Shown here: positions 9,260 to 16,785 of the stretch, one piece after another | Position numbering within the stretch: position 1 is the first letter of the stretch | How the letters are laid out: every line of letters begins with the position of its first letter | Assembly: GCF_018417595.1 (NCBI RefSeq) | Contig: NZ_CP070982.1 | Coordinates: 2,934,001-2,998,000 of the forward strand | Reading direction: 5' to 3' | DNA: 64,000 bases | Origin: Pseudomonas entomophila | GTDB lineage: Bacteria > Pseudomonadota > Gammaproteobacteria > Pseudomonadales > Pseudomonadaceae | Program-made: the position numbers and the translations under genes | Notes under the pieces: model-generated | Told to the model about the DNA's origin: nothing | Seen by the model: the letters and a program-made list of their open reading frames with translations, nothing else | The model's database searches: none

Positions 9260-10195
9260 TCAGTGGATCGCCACCGGGTTGATGTTGACCTGGGTCGACC
9301 CCTTGTACAGCGGCTGCCCCAGTACGAACAGGAACTCGAAGGCCTTGTCACGCACCAGCGCGCGGGTGTCGATCAGCTCCAGGTTATAGATGCCGCGCTT
9401 GGCCAGCATGAACTGGTTGACCGGGAACTCCTCGCCGGTGGGGTTCGGGTACACCTCCGAGGCCCAGGTATCACCGCCAAAGGCGACGATGCCCTGGTCG
9501 GCCAGCCACTCGGCCGCCGGCAGGTCGATGCCCGGCTCGGTGGCGAGGAACTGCTGGTTGTCCTTGCCGATCAGCTCCAGCCAGCCGGTGTTGAACAGCA
9601 CCACGTCGCCCTTGCGCAGGGTGATGCCTTGCCGCTTCAGCACCGCCTTGATGTCGTTGACGGTGAACGACGTACCGCCAGGCACGATGGCCTTGCCATA
9701 GTAGGCGGTCATGTCCAGCACCACGCCGCGGGTGACCATTGGTGGCACTTTTTCCACACCAAGCTTGGTCACCCCTTCGACGGTGACGAAGTCGGCGGCC
9801 TTGTTGCCGTTGTAGTAGACGTTGTCGATGCCGATGTGGCCGATGCCGTTGAGCTGGGTACCGACGCCGGTCCAGCCGTTGACCAGTTCATCGTTGAAGC
9901 TGAACTTGTTCTTGCCCAGGGTTTGGCCGGCCTGTTCGCCGGGCTGGATGTTGTAGAGGTGGAAGCTGCGGTGGCGGAAGGCAGGCAGGTCCTTGCTGAC
10001 GGGGACGGCGAGGGGGTAGGTCTTGCCGGTTTTGACCAGGGAGACGGCTTGCTTGACCACTTCGGAGGTGAGGAGGTTGGCGGCGCCGATTTCGTCGTTT
10101 TTGCCGTAGGGGGAGGTTTGCCAGTCGGCGGCCAGGGTCGCTTGGGCGGTGGTGGCCAGGGCGAGGGTGAGCAGCAGGGGTTTGACGTAGTGCAA
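9260..10195 (-). CDS. Exported cyclase-family (kynurenine formamidase-like) protein
   Basis: The protein is about 311 residues and of the cyclase/KynB family (PF04199). A signal peptide is evident (YVKPLLLTLALATTAQATLA, cleavage before ADWQ), so it should be periplasmic. I chose the TTG at 10195 because AGGAG lies eight bases before it; an in-frame ATG at 10222 would add nine residues. Family enzymes are metal hydrolases with the motif HxGTHxDxPxH. Here the aligned stretch reads GVGTQLNGIGH, so the first metal-ligand positions are changed. It is possibly not a formamidase. No operon partner. Confidence 0.8.
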   Translation of the reverse strand: MHYVKPLLLTLALATTAQATLAADWQTSPYGKNDEIGAANLLTSEVVKQAVSLVKTGKTYPLAVPVSKDLPAFRHRSFHLYNIQPGEQAGQTLGKNKFSFNDELVNGWTGVGTQLNGIGHIGIDNVYYNGNKAADFVTVEGVTKLGVEKVPPMVTRGVVLDMTAYYGKAIVPGGTSFTVNDIKAVLKRQGITLRKGDVVLFNTGWLELIGKDNQQFLATEPGIDLPAAEWLADQGIVAFGGDTWASEVYPNPTGEEFPVNQFMLAKRGIYNLELIDTRALVRDKAFEFLFVLGQPLYKGSTQVNINPVAIH

Positions 10196-10350
10196 TTCGG
10201 GGGCTCCTGAGTGCGAAAGCATGTCAGGGGCGGATTCTGGGCACAGGGGGCGATGGGAAAAAGCGGTTGGTGGGACAAGGAGTTTTGCGTGTGGGGCAAG
10301 GGAATGGTTCTATGATGACAAATCGTTCAATTAACTAAGGAGGGTAATGG

Positions 10351-10959
10351 ATGAAACTTATTGGCATGCTGGATTCGCCTTATGTGCGTCGAGTGGCGAT
10401 TTCCCTGGATCTGCTGGGCGTCAGGTTCGAGCACGATCCGTTGTCGGTATTCAGCACGTTCGAAGCGTTCTCCCGGATCAATCCGGTGGTCAAGGCGCCA
10501 ACCCTGGTGCTCGACGATGGCTCGGTGCTCATGGACTCGACGCTGATCATCGACTATTTCGAGTCTCTCAGCGACCCCGCCAGCACACTGTTGCCGCAGC
10601 AGCCGCAAGCGTTGGCCGCTGCCTTCAGCACGTTGGGGCTTGCGCTGGCGGCATGCGAAAAGGCCGTGCAGATCGTCTATGAGCACAGAGTACGTCCGGC
10701 GGAAAAGCTTCACCTGCCGTGGGTCGAGCGCGTCACCGGGCAATTGCTGGCGGCCTGCACCGAATTGAACAAGCACTGGGCTGCACGACAATCGCGAGAC
10801 GAACGTCCAGACCAGGCTGCGCTCACGACTGCCGTGGTCTGGTCGTTCATGCAACTGATGTTGCCAGAGGTGGTCAAGGCCGACGACTTCCCGGCCCTCA
10901 AGGCCCATGCGGCGCGGCTGGAAGCGACTGACCTGTTCAAGCGTTATCCGATCACCTGA
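10351..10959 (+). CDS. Glutathione S-transferase family protein
   Basis: This 202-residue protein has the thioredoxin-like GST N-domain (KLIGMLDSPYVRRVAISLDL, with S9 in the usual catalytic position, and the cis-proline context KAPTLVLDDGSVLMDSTLII) and an all-helical C-domain. AAGGAGG lies six bases before the start. These enzymes conjugate glutathione to electrophiles or act as glutathione lyases; the substrate is not evident. The upstream 150 bases hold only its promoter. Confidence 0.9.
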   Translation: MKLIGMLDSPYVRRVAISLDLLGVRFEHDPLSVFSTFEAFSRINPVVKAPTLVLDDGSVLMDSTLIIDYFESLSDPASTLLPQQPQALAAAFSTLGLALAACEKAVQIVYEHRVRPAEKLHLPWVERVTGQLLAACTELNKHWAARQSRDERPDQAALTTAVVWSFMQLMLPEVVKADDFPALKAHAARLEATDLFKRYPIT

Positions 10960-11045
10960 AGGCCCACTGCCGCGCGATCAGTGCCCCCCGACTGTTCGCG
11001 ATGCGCGCTTGATCGACTGAGGCGGGGCGGGGAGGGACGCAGTGC

Positions 11046-11684
11046 TTATTCGTTCAGTTCGCGGACGAACGCCTCTGTATCGGAAAAAATAGCGCCGGCG
11101 TGCAGCAAGCGTGGGGCAGCGTTTTCCTGCAGCAGGACGAATGTCGGAACGCCTTGGGCGGAAAACTTGCGCATCATGGCGCGCCCCTCGGTGACACGAT
11201 CCCGGTTGAACTGGAGCAGGGCATCGTCCGGATGGGCGATACGCTCGGCGGCGGCATTCAGGCCGAGCTTACCCAGCACCTGTACCAAAGTGTCCAGTTG
11301 GGTCACATCCAGGCCGTCGACATAACGCGCCGCCTGGATCGCCTTGAGCGCTTCGAACTCGCGCTCGGGTGCGGTCAGGCTCACGGCGGAAAGTGCCAGG
11401 GTAAAGGGGCCGCTATCAAACGCCTGGTTCCGGTCAGCGAGCACCTGATCGCGATAGCGTTCGCTGAACACTTGCCCGGTCAAGCGTGCAATACGTTGAT
11501 CGTTGCTCCAGGCATACGCCGCGAAGCCATCGTCCATGGCGCGGGCGCCGTCGCCTGCGAACAAGCCCGTCGGGATCAAGTGCAAGTGGACACCTGTGGA
11601 CGCCAGGACCTGCGGCAAAGGCCCACCGGCGCCATAGCACCATCCGCACAGCGGGTCGAAGAGGTAGACAAGGGTCTTGCTCAT
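11046..11684 (-). CDS. DsbA-family (FrnE/2-hydroxychromene isomerase-like) thioredoxin-fold protein
   Basis: This 212-residue cytoplasmic thioredoxin-fold protein has the redox motif CGWC (C13-C16 in DPLCGWCYG) and the DsbA all-helical insert; the cis-Pro loop is QGVPTFVLLQ. No signal peptide is present, so it is not the periplasmic DsbA. The start at 11684 has GGAG at the proper distance. It is divergent from the LysR gene at 11795 with about 110 bases between, the usual layout for a LysR target. Confidence 0.85.
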   Translation of the reverse strand: MSKTLVYLFDPLCGWCYGAGGPLPQVLASTGVHLHLIPTGLFAGDGARAMDDGFAAYAWSNDQRIARLTGQVFSERYRDQVLADRNQAFDSGPFTLALSAVSLTAPEREFEALKAIQAARYVDGLDVTQLDTLVQVLGKLGLNAAAERIAHPDDALLQFNRDRVTEGRAMMRKFSAQGVPTFVLLQENAAPRLLHAGAIFSDTEAFVRELNE

Positions 11685-11743
11685 GAGGGAACTCCATTGA
11701 CGATAGGGTCGAAATCTTATCGCGCAGGTATTGATGTTTAAAT

Positions 11744-11782
11744 GCATACAAAACAAACGTATTGTGTTCTGATAGCATACAA
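11744..11782. promoter_or_regulatory. Direct repeats in the divergent promoter region
   Basis: GCATACAA occurs at 11744-11751 and again at 11775-11782, 31 bp (about three helical turns) apart, inside the AT-rich gap between the DsbA-like and LysR genes. It is a candidate LysR binding region. Confidence 0.4.
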
Positions 11783-11794
11783 TCAGGAATCACG

Positions 11795-12691
11795 ATGACG
11801 GGCACTTCCAACCTCAATCGGCTTGCCTACTTTACGGCAGTCGTGGAGACCGGCTCATTTACCGCAGCCGCCGAGCGACTCGGTATCACCAAGGCGGTGG
11901 TCAGCCAGCAGGTTGCACGTTTGGAGCAAGAGTTTCGCACCACGCTGCTGGTGCGCAGCACACGGCGGGTACGCACCACCGAGGCGGGGCAGGTGTTCTA
12001 CTACCGCTGTGCAGCGATCCTCAAGGAGGCCGAAGAAGCCTTTGAGGAGCTGTCGGAATCGGCCAGCGAACCAACGGGAACACTACGCCTGACCGCACCC
12101 TTCGATTACGGCATCGGTGTCGTGGTCCCGGCGATAACCGAGTTCTCCCAGCGTTATCCACAATGCAAGGTCGAGGCGCATTTCAGCGACCAGACACTGG
12201 ATCTGGGGAGTCACGACCTGGACCTTTCCATTCGTGTGGGGTGGATTACCGAGCAACATCTGCAAGCGCGTCGGATCGGCCATTTCGAGCAGCGGCTGGT
12301 GGCCGGGCCCCAGTGGCGAACGCAGGTGGATGCGCTGCAGAGCCCCGAAGATCTGGCTGAGCTGCCGCTGGTGGCGAACACGGCGCTGCGGGAACCAACC
12401 AGATGGGCGTTTTCCAGAGGTGAATCAGAGCGGGTGGTTGAGATGAAATCCAGCGTGGCGCTCAATGCGACCTTGGCGGTGCGCGAGGCGACCCTTCAGG
12501 GGGCTGGGTTGTCTGTGCTGCCGGACTATGTGGCGGCGCCTGATCTGGAAGCGGGTCGGTTGATCGAGGTGTTACCGGGATGGGCGTTGCCGCGTGGGGA
12601 AATTCATGTGGTATTTCCAACGGCGCGCTTTCGGCCGGTCAAGGTAAGGGTGTTTACCGAGTTGTTGGCCAGTAGAACCCTCCAGACATGA
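11795..12691 (+). CDS. LysR-family transcriptional regulator
   Basis: This 298-residue LysR protein has its HTH at residues about 18-40 (TAAAERLGITKAVVSQQVAR) and an effector domain of the CrgA/DsdC-like class (GTLRLTAPFDYG at the linker). The start at 11795 has AGGA seven bases upstream; an upstream ATG at 11762 lies within the probable promoter. Its divergent position makes the DsbA-family oxidoreductase its likely target. Confidence 0.9.
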   Translation: MTGTSNLNRLAYFTAVVETGSFTAAAERLGITKAVVSQQVARLEQEFRTTLLVRSTRRVRTTEAGQVFYYRCAAILKEAEEAFEELSESASEPTGTLRLTAPFDYGIGVVVPAITEFSQRYPQCKVEAHFSDQTLDLGSHDLDLSIRVGWITEQHLQARRIGHFEQRLVAGPQWRTQVDALQSPEDLAELPLVANTALREPTRWAFSRGESERVVEMKSSVALNATLAVREATLQGAGLSVLPDYVAAPDLEAGRLIEVLPGWALPRGEIHVVFPTARFRPVKVRVFTELLASRTLQT

Positions 12692-12789
12692 TCAATCACC
12701 CGGGCACCGACTTGCCATCCCAGGCCTGGAACATACCGGCCTGTGCATCTGCGACCGGCCTTCAAACCTCTGCGTCATTTGATTAAACC

Positions 12790-12814
12790 TGTACAAAAAA
12801 CTAGTCTTGTACAA
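12790..12814 (+). promoter_or_regulatory. Paired TGTACAA sites upstream of the chalcone isomerase-like operon
   Basis: TGTACAA at 12790-12796 recurs at 12808-12814, 18 bp apart, just before ATG 12839. Such TGTACA-containing elements resemble those reported for MerR-type LitR/CarH light-inducible promoters in pseudomonads (recalled, not verified), which control the same kind of genes as follow here. A -10-like GTTATG follows the second copy. Confidence 0.45.
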
Positions 12815-12838
12815 GTTATGGCTCCTTGCTGATTCGTC

Positions 12839-13381
12839 ATGACACTCCTTGCTCGCTTGGCCTGCCTCTGTCTGCTGCTGACGACGCCACCAGCGGTCGT
12901 TGCGGACTGGCGTGCGGCGCTGCCAGCGGTCCACCCGCTGGGTGGTGGCGACTTCACCTGGTTCGGCCTGCGCTTGTATACCGCACGCTTGTGGACCGAA
13001 GGCCCGCGTCATGACTGGAACCAGCCTTTCGCCCTGCAGCTGACCTACCACCGCGCCTTGTCCCGTGACACGCTGGTGCAAGCAAGCCTCCAGGAGATGC
13101 GTCGCCTGGGTGCCGGCCGCGTGACGCCGCAACAGCTCGAAGCCTGGGCCAAGGTAATGCAGGAGGCGTTCGCGGATGTGCGCCCCGGCATGCGCATCAC
13201 GGGGGTCTACCTGCCGCAGCAGGGCTGTCGCTTCTACGTCGATGACAAACCCAGCCACGACATTGCCGACCCGGTTTTTGCCCAGGCGTTCTTTGCCATC
13301 TGGCTGGACCCACGGGCCCGGGCCCCCCAGTTGCGCCTGCAACTGCTCGGCCTGGCCGACAAGCACCGAGGAGGCACATGA
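12839..13381 (+). CDS. Chalcone isomerase-like exported protein
   Basis: This 180-residue protein has a signal peptide (MTLLARLACLCLLLTTPPAVVA, then DWR). The body matches the bacterial chalcone isomerase-like family (GGGDFTWFGLRLYTARLW, ALQLTYHRALSRDTL, GVYLPQQGCRFYVDD). Bacterial members are not shown to isomerise chalcones; they recur in stress-linked membrane-lipid gene sets. The stop overlaps the next start by four bases, so translation is coupled. Confidence 0.83.
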   Translation: MTLLARLACLCLLLTTPPAVVADWRAALPAVHPLGGGDFTWFGLRLYTARLWTEGPRHDWNQPFALQLTYHRALSRDTLVQASLQEMRRLGAGRVTPQQLEAWAKVMQEAFADVRPGMRITGVYLPQQGCRFYVDDKPSHDIADPVFAQAFFAIWLDPRARAPQLRLQLLGLADKHRGGT

Positions 13382-13920
13382 ACATGTACAGAGCGCTGTT
13401 GCTGGCGGCCTGCCTGGTTCTGGGCAGTTGTGGCAATGTCGACGTCGGGCGCTACGCCGCAGAGCAACCCCGTTTCGACCTCGCGGCCTTCTTCTCGCGC
13501 CCGGTGCAGGCCTGGGGCATGTTCCAGAAGCGTTCCGGAGAAGTGGTAAAGCGCTTCCACGTGCGCATCGACAGCCGTCGGGAGGGCGAGCGGCTGATCC
13601 TCGACGAGCATTTTCTCTACAGCGATGGCACACGGCAGCAACGTACCTGGACGCTGGTGCCGGACGGTCCCGGCCACTGGCGCGGCACCGCCGGGGACGT
13701 GATCGGCGAGGCACGCGGTGAACTGGCCGGAAATGCGCTGCGCTGGCGCTATCAATTGGATCTGCCCGTAAACGGGCGGCACTGGCAGGTAGATCTGGAC
13801 GACTGGATGTATCTGATGGATGACGACACCCTGATCAACCGCTCGAAGATGAGCAAGCTGGGTGTTGAGGTCGGGCAGATCACCCTGTTCTTCCGTCGGT
13901 TGCCGGAGGGGGCGCCATGA
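13378..13920 (+). CDS. DUF3833 lipoprotein
   Basis: This 180-residue lipoprotein has lipobox VLGSC with Cys about residue 18. The remainder matches DUF3833 ([60 protein letters not shown]). The function is unknown. In many proteobacteria it sits with chalcone isomerase-like, SDR, Cfa-type and DUF2256 genes in a photo-oxidative stress cluster. It overlaps both neighbours by four bases. Confidence 0.85.
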   Translation: MNMYRALLLAACLVLGSCGNVDVGRYAAEQPRFDLAAFFSRPVQAWGMFQKRSGEVVKRFHVRIDSRREGERLILDEHFLYSDGTRQQRTWTLVPDGPGHWRGTAGDVIGEARGELAGNALRWRYQLDLPVNGRHWQVDLDDWMYLMDDDTLINRSKMSKLGVEVGQITLFFRRLPEGAP

Positions 13921-14129
13921 GCCGGAACACACCTGTCGAGCGGAGCAAGATCTGCACGGTATGTGGCCGGCCGTTCACTTGGCGCAAGCGTTGGGCGCGG
14001 TGCTGGGAGGAGGTGAAGTACTGTTCACAGCGCTGTCGCCGCGCGGCGCCACGGCGCAGGAGCAAGGGCAGGGGGCAAGGCTGTCGATTGCGGTGTGCCT
14101 GGTGCAGCTTGTCATTTGCAATCGCTTAG
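13917..14129 (+). CDS. DUF2256 small zinc-ribbon-like protein
   Basis: This 70-residue basic protein has a [16 protein letters not shown] block followed by [10 protein letters not shown], the DUF2256 signature with two cysteine pairs probably binding zinc. It is coded in an overlapping ATGA with the DUF3833 gene. The C-terminal tail after residue about 45 is Arg-rich and ends in an unusual [12 protein letters not shown]. The role is unknown; it is linked by neighbourhood to photolyase/light-response clusters in related species. Confidence 0.82.
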   Translation: MSRNTPVERSKICTVCGRPFTWRKRWARCWEEVKYCSQRCRRAAPRRRSKGRGQGCRLRCAWCSLSFAIA

Positions 14130-14173
14130 GGCAGGGTCGATGCCATGGACATCTCTGCCAAAGGAGCTACACC

Positions 14174-15307
14174 ATGTCGAAGATATATCCCGGTATCGAT
14201 CCCGAAGGGTTGGTCGAGTATTCGGTGGTCTACACGGACCGCTCGCTCAACCATATGTCGCAGTCGTTTCAAGGTGTGATGAAGAACATTTCAACCACCC
14301 TGAAACAGGTCTACAACGCCCAGGCTGTCGCGGTGGTCCCAGGTAGTGGCACATTCGGCATGGAAGCGGTAGCTCGGCAGTTTGCCACCGGCCAGCAATG
14401 CATGGTGATACGCAACGGCTGGTTCAGTTATCGCTGGAGCCAAATCCTTGAAATGGGCAACATCCCGGCGGCCACAACGGTGCTGAACGCCCGGCCGGTT
14501 GAAACGGGGCGCCAGGCTGCCTACGCCCCACCTCCTCTGGACGAAGTGTTGGCCGCCATTGAGTCGCAGAAACCGCAGATTGTCTTCGCCCCCCACGTTG
14601 AAACGTCATCAGGGATCATCCTGCCCGATGACTACCTGCGGGCCGTGGGCGACGCCGTGCATGCGGTGGGTGGTCTGTTCGTGCTTGACTGCATCGCCTC
14701 CGGCGCGATTTGGGTGGATATGCACAAATGTGCAGTCGACCTGCTGATCAGCGCACCACAGAAAGGCTGGAGCGCCTCACCTTGCTGCGCCCTGGTGATG
14801 CTCAGCGCGTTGGCCCTCGAGCGCATCGAATCGACGCAAAGCACCAGTTTCGCCTGCGACTTGAAGAAGTGGCTTCAGATCATGCAGGCCTATGAGCAGG
14901 GCGGCCACGCCTACCATGCGACCATGCCCAGCGATGCCCTCGCGCGGTTCAACGAAGTGATGAAAGAGACGCAAGCCTACGGTTTCGACAAGGTCCGCGA
15001 CGAACAACAGGCCCTGGGTGATCGGGTGCGTGCAATGATGACCCGTAAAGGTATCAAGAGCGTGGCCGCAGCAGGCTTTCAGGCCCCTGGCGTGGTGGTG
15101 AGCTACACCGATGATGCCGATATCAAGAGTGGCAAGAAGTTTGCCAGCCACGGCCTGCAGATTGCCGCCGGCGTGCCGTTGCAATGCGACGAGCCGGCCG
15201 ACTTCCAGACCTTCCGCATCGGCCTGTTCGGGCTCGAGAAGTTGCACAATATCGAGCGCACGGTCAGCACCCTCGAGCAGGCACTGGACGAAGTGATGGT
15301 TAACTAA
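14174..15307 (+). CDS. PLP-dependent alanine-glyoxylate/serine-type aminotransferase
   Basis: This 377-residue fold-type I PLP enzyme of the class V group has PGSGTFGME for phosphate binding (56-64), D172 (LFVLDCIASG) and the Schiff-base lysine K197 (APQKGWSAS). AAGGAG lies seven bases before ATG 14174; a longer upstream frame crosses the DUF2256 gene and is rejected. It transfers or eliminates amino groups of small amino acids; the exact substrate is not determinable. It is followed 22 bases later by the YdeI-like gene, possibly co-transcribed. Confidence 0.88.
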   Translation: MSKIYPGIDPEGLVEYSVVYTDRSLNHMSQSFQGVMKNISTTLKQVYNAQAVAVVPGSGTFGMEAVARQFATGQQCMVIRNGWFSYRWSQILEMGNIPAATTVLNARPVETGRQAAYAPPPLDEVLAAIESQKPQIVFAPHVETSSGIILPDDYLRAVGDAVHAVGGLFVLDCIASGAIWVDMHKCAVDLLISAPQKGWSASPCCALVMLSALALERIESTQSTSFACDLKKWLQIMQAYEQGGHAYHATMPSDALARFNEVMKETQAYGFDKVRDEQQALGDRVRAMMTRKGIKSVAAAGFQAPGVVVSYTDDADIKSGKKFASHGLQIAAGVPLQCDEPADFQTFRIGLFGLEKLHNIERTVSTLEQALDEVMVN

Positions 15308-15329
15308 GCGCTCGGCTGGAGAACTTGCA

Positions 15330-15881
15330 ATGACAACAGACGATGCGAGGTCTCGATTCGAAGCCAAGCTTCTTCGTCCGGCCAAGCCCGGTGATGACAG
15401 GCCGTGGGCGTTCGCAGTGCTTCCAAGGGACGCGAGTGAGCGGCTTCCGAGGCGGGGAAGGACGACCGTTGAAGGCACAATCAATGGTCATCCTTTCCGG
15501 GCAACCCTGGAACCCGATGGTCAGCTGAGCCATTGGCTGAAGGTCGGTCGCGATTTACTTGACGCGGCCGGTGTGGCCGTTGGCGATATCGTTACCCTCG
15601 AACTGATCCCGGTGAAGAAGGAGCCCGAACCTGACATTCCGGCAGATTTCCAGGAAGCCCTGGCAACGATGCCCGAGGCTCAAAAGGTCTGGAACACTAC
15701 GACGACCCTTGCGCGGGTGGACTGGATCCACTGGATTACTTCAGCCAAGCAACTCAGGACACGCGAAAAGCGCATTGGTGATGCCTGCGACATGCTTGCG
15801 ACCGGCAAGAAGCAGGTGTGCTGTTTCGACACGTCGGGGTATTACAGCAAAGCTTTCCGGGCGCCCGAGGCAGAAAATTGA
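15330..15881 (+). CDS. YdeI/OmpD-associated, DUF1905-containing protein
   Basis: This 183-residue protein has an N-terminal DUF1905 beta-barrel part (FEAKLLRPA, TTVEGTINGHPFRATLEPDG, VGDIVTLELIP) and a C-terminal YdeI-type helical part (IPADFQEALATMPEAQKVW, RVDWIHWITSAKQLRTREKRI). YdeI-like proteins have been tied to bacteriocin/peptide resistance, but no biochemical role is established. It is soluble, with no signal. The next 226 bases contain only the promoter of the operon that follows. Confidence 0.85.
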   Translation: MTTDDARSRFEAKLLRPAKPGDDRPWAFAVLPRDASERLPRRGRTTVEGTINGHPFRATLEPDGQLSHWLKVGRDLLDAAGVAVGDIVTLELIPVKKEPEPDIPADFQEALATMPEAQKVWNTTTTLARVDWIHWITSAKQLRTREKRIGDACDMLATGKKQVCCFDTSGYYSKAFRAPEAEN

Positions 15882-16044
15882 CCTCGGGCTGGCAAACAGC
15901 GCAGCAGGGTACCTGCAGCGCACGCGAACAGTCCGCGGCGGCTCGCGTGGAGGCGCAACGCCGCCGAAGGTCTCATTCGCATTGATTGCCTGGCGCGAGT
16001 ATATGCGCGGTATCTACTGGACCGGCCAGGCGCGATTGCGCTGA

Positions 16045-16077
16045 CTTCAGATTCCCTTCAGATTCACGCCTGATAAT
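16045..16077 (+). promoter_or_regulatory. Response-regulator direct repeat and -10 element of the seven-gene operon
   Basis: CTTCA-N6-CTTCA (16045-16060, 11-bp period, extending as CTTCAGATTC twice) lies immediately upstream of a -10-like GATAAT (16072-16077), 31 bases before ATG 16108. The spacing and form match binding sites of OmpR-class regulators of the QseB/PmrA group (CTTAA-N6-CTTAA type). The operon encodes such a regulator, so autoregulation is likely. Confidence 0.6.
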
Positions 16078-16107
16078 CCCCTCGTCGAGCCCGATTGGGG
16101 GAGTTTC

Positions 16108-16785
16108 ATGAGTCAGATTCAATGGAGCAGCCTGCTCCCTTTAGCGATCGGTAGCCATACCGACCATCATGCGCACTTGTCGCTGCACCGGGCAGGGGAC
16201 ACCTCCCGTGCAGACCTGGAACACTTCATCCACCAGCGCTTCGCCACGGCGCACCATGCCGATGTACAACATTACCTGCCGGAGCTGCTGGCGCTGCATG
16301 ACAGCCATGGGCGGCTGGTCGCGGCGGCCGGTGTGCGCCTGGCGAATGAGGGCCCGCTGTTCCTCGAGCGTTATCTGGAACAGCCGCTTGAAACGGAAGT
16401 GTCCCGAATAGCCGGCACTGACCTTGAGCGAACCGGTATGGTCGAGGTCGGCAACCTGGCATCACTCAGCGCCGGTAGCGCGCGCATCATGATCATCGCC
16501 GTCACGTGGTTGCTGGCTGCGCGAGGCCTGCAGTGGGTAGCGTTTACCGGGGCCGCGACATTGATCAACAGCTTCCAGCGGTTGGGGCTGGTGCCCACGG
16601 TATTGGCGCCGGCCAATCCCGAGCGCCTTCAAGGCCAAGTCGATCGATGGGGGACTTACTACGACCAGCGCCCCCAGGTATATGCCGGAAACATTGGTTA
16701 CGGCTTCAACGCCCTGACCCAGGCGGGCGTGTTCCAGCGGCTGGGCTTTCCTGTGCTCGTCGAGGAGACCGGACATGCCGCGTGA
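16108..16785 (+). CDS. Thermostable hemolysin (delta-VPH) family protein
   Basis: This 225-residue protein matches the thermostable hemolysin family named after Vibrio delta-VPH. Conserved blocks seen: FIHQRFATAHHADVQHYLPE, GVRLANEGPLFLERYLEQPL, VEVGNLAS and VAFTGAATLINSFQRLGL. The organisation resembles GNAT acyltransferases (my inference), which fits its position beside an AMP-ligase better than a pore-forming role. GGGGGAG lies four bases before the start. It has no signal peptide, so secretion as a hemolysin is doubtful. It overlaps the next gene by 11 bases. Confidence 0.85.
   Translation: MSQIQWSSLLPLAIGSHTDHHAHLSLHRAGDTSRADLEHFIHQRFATAHHADVQHYLPELLALHDSHGRLVAAAGVRLANEGPLFLERYLEQPLETEVSRIAGTDLERTGMVEVGNLASLSAGSARIMIIAVTWLLAARGLQWVAFTGAATLINSFQRLGLVPTVLAPANPERLQGQVDRWGTYYDQRPQVYAGNIGYGFNALTQAGVFQRLGFPVLVEETGHAA

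Noticed and set aside
13862..14173. Upstream extension of the aminotransferase gene
   Set aside because: It crosses the DUF2256 gene, and AAGGAG is placed for ATG 14174.
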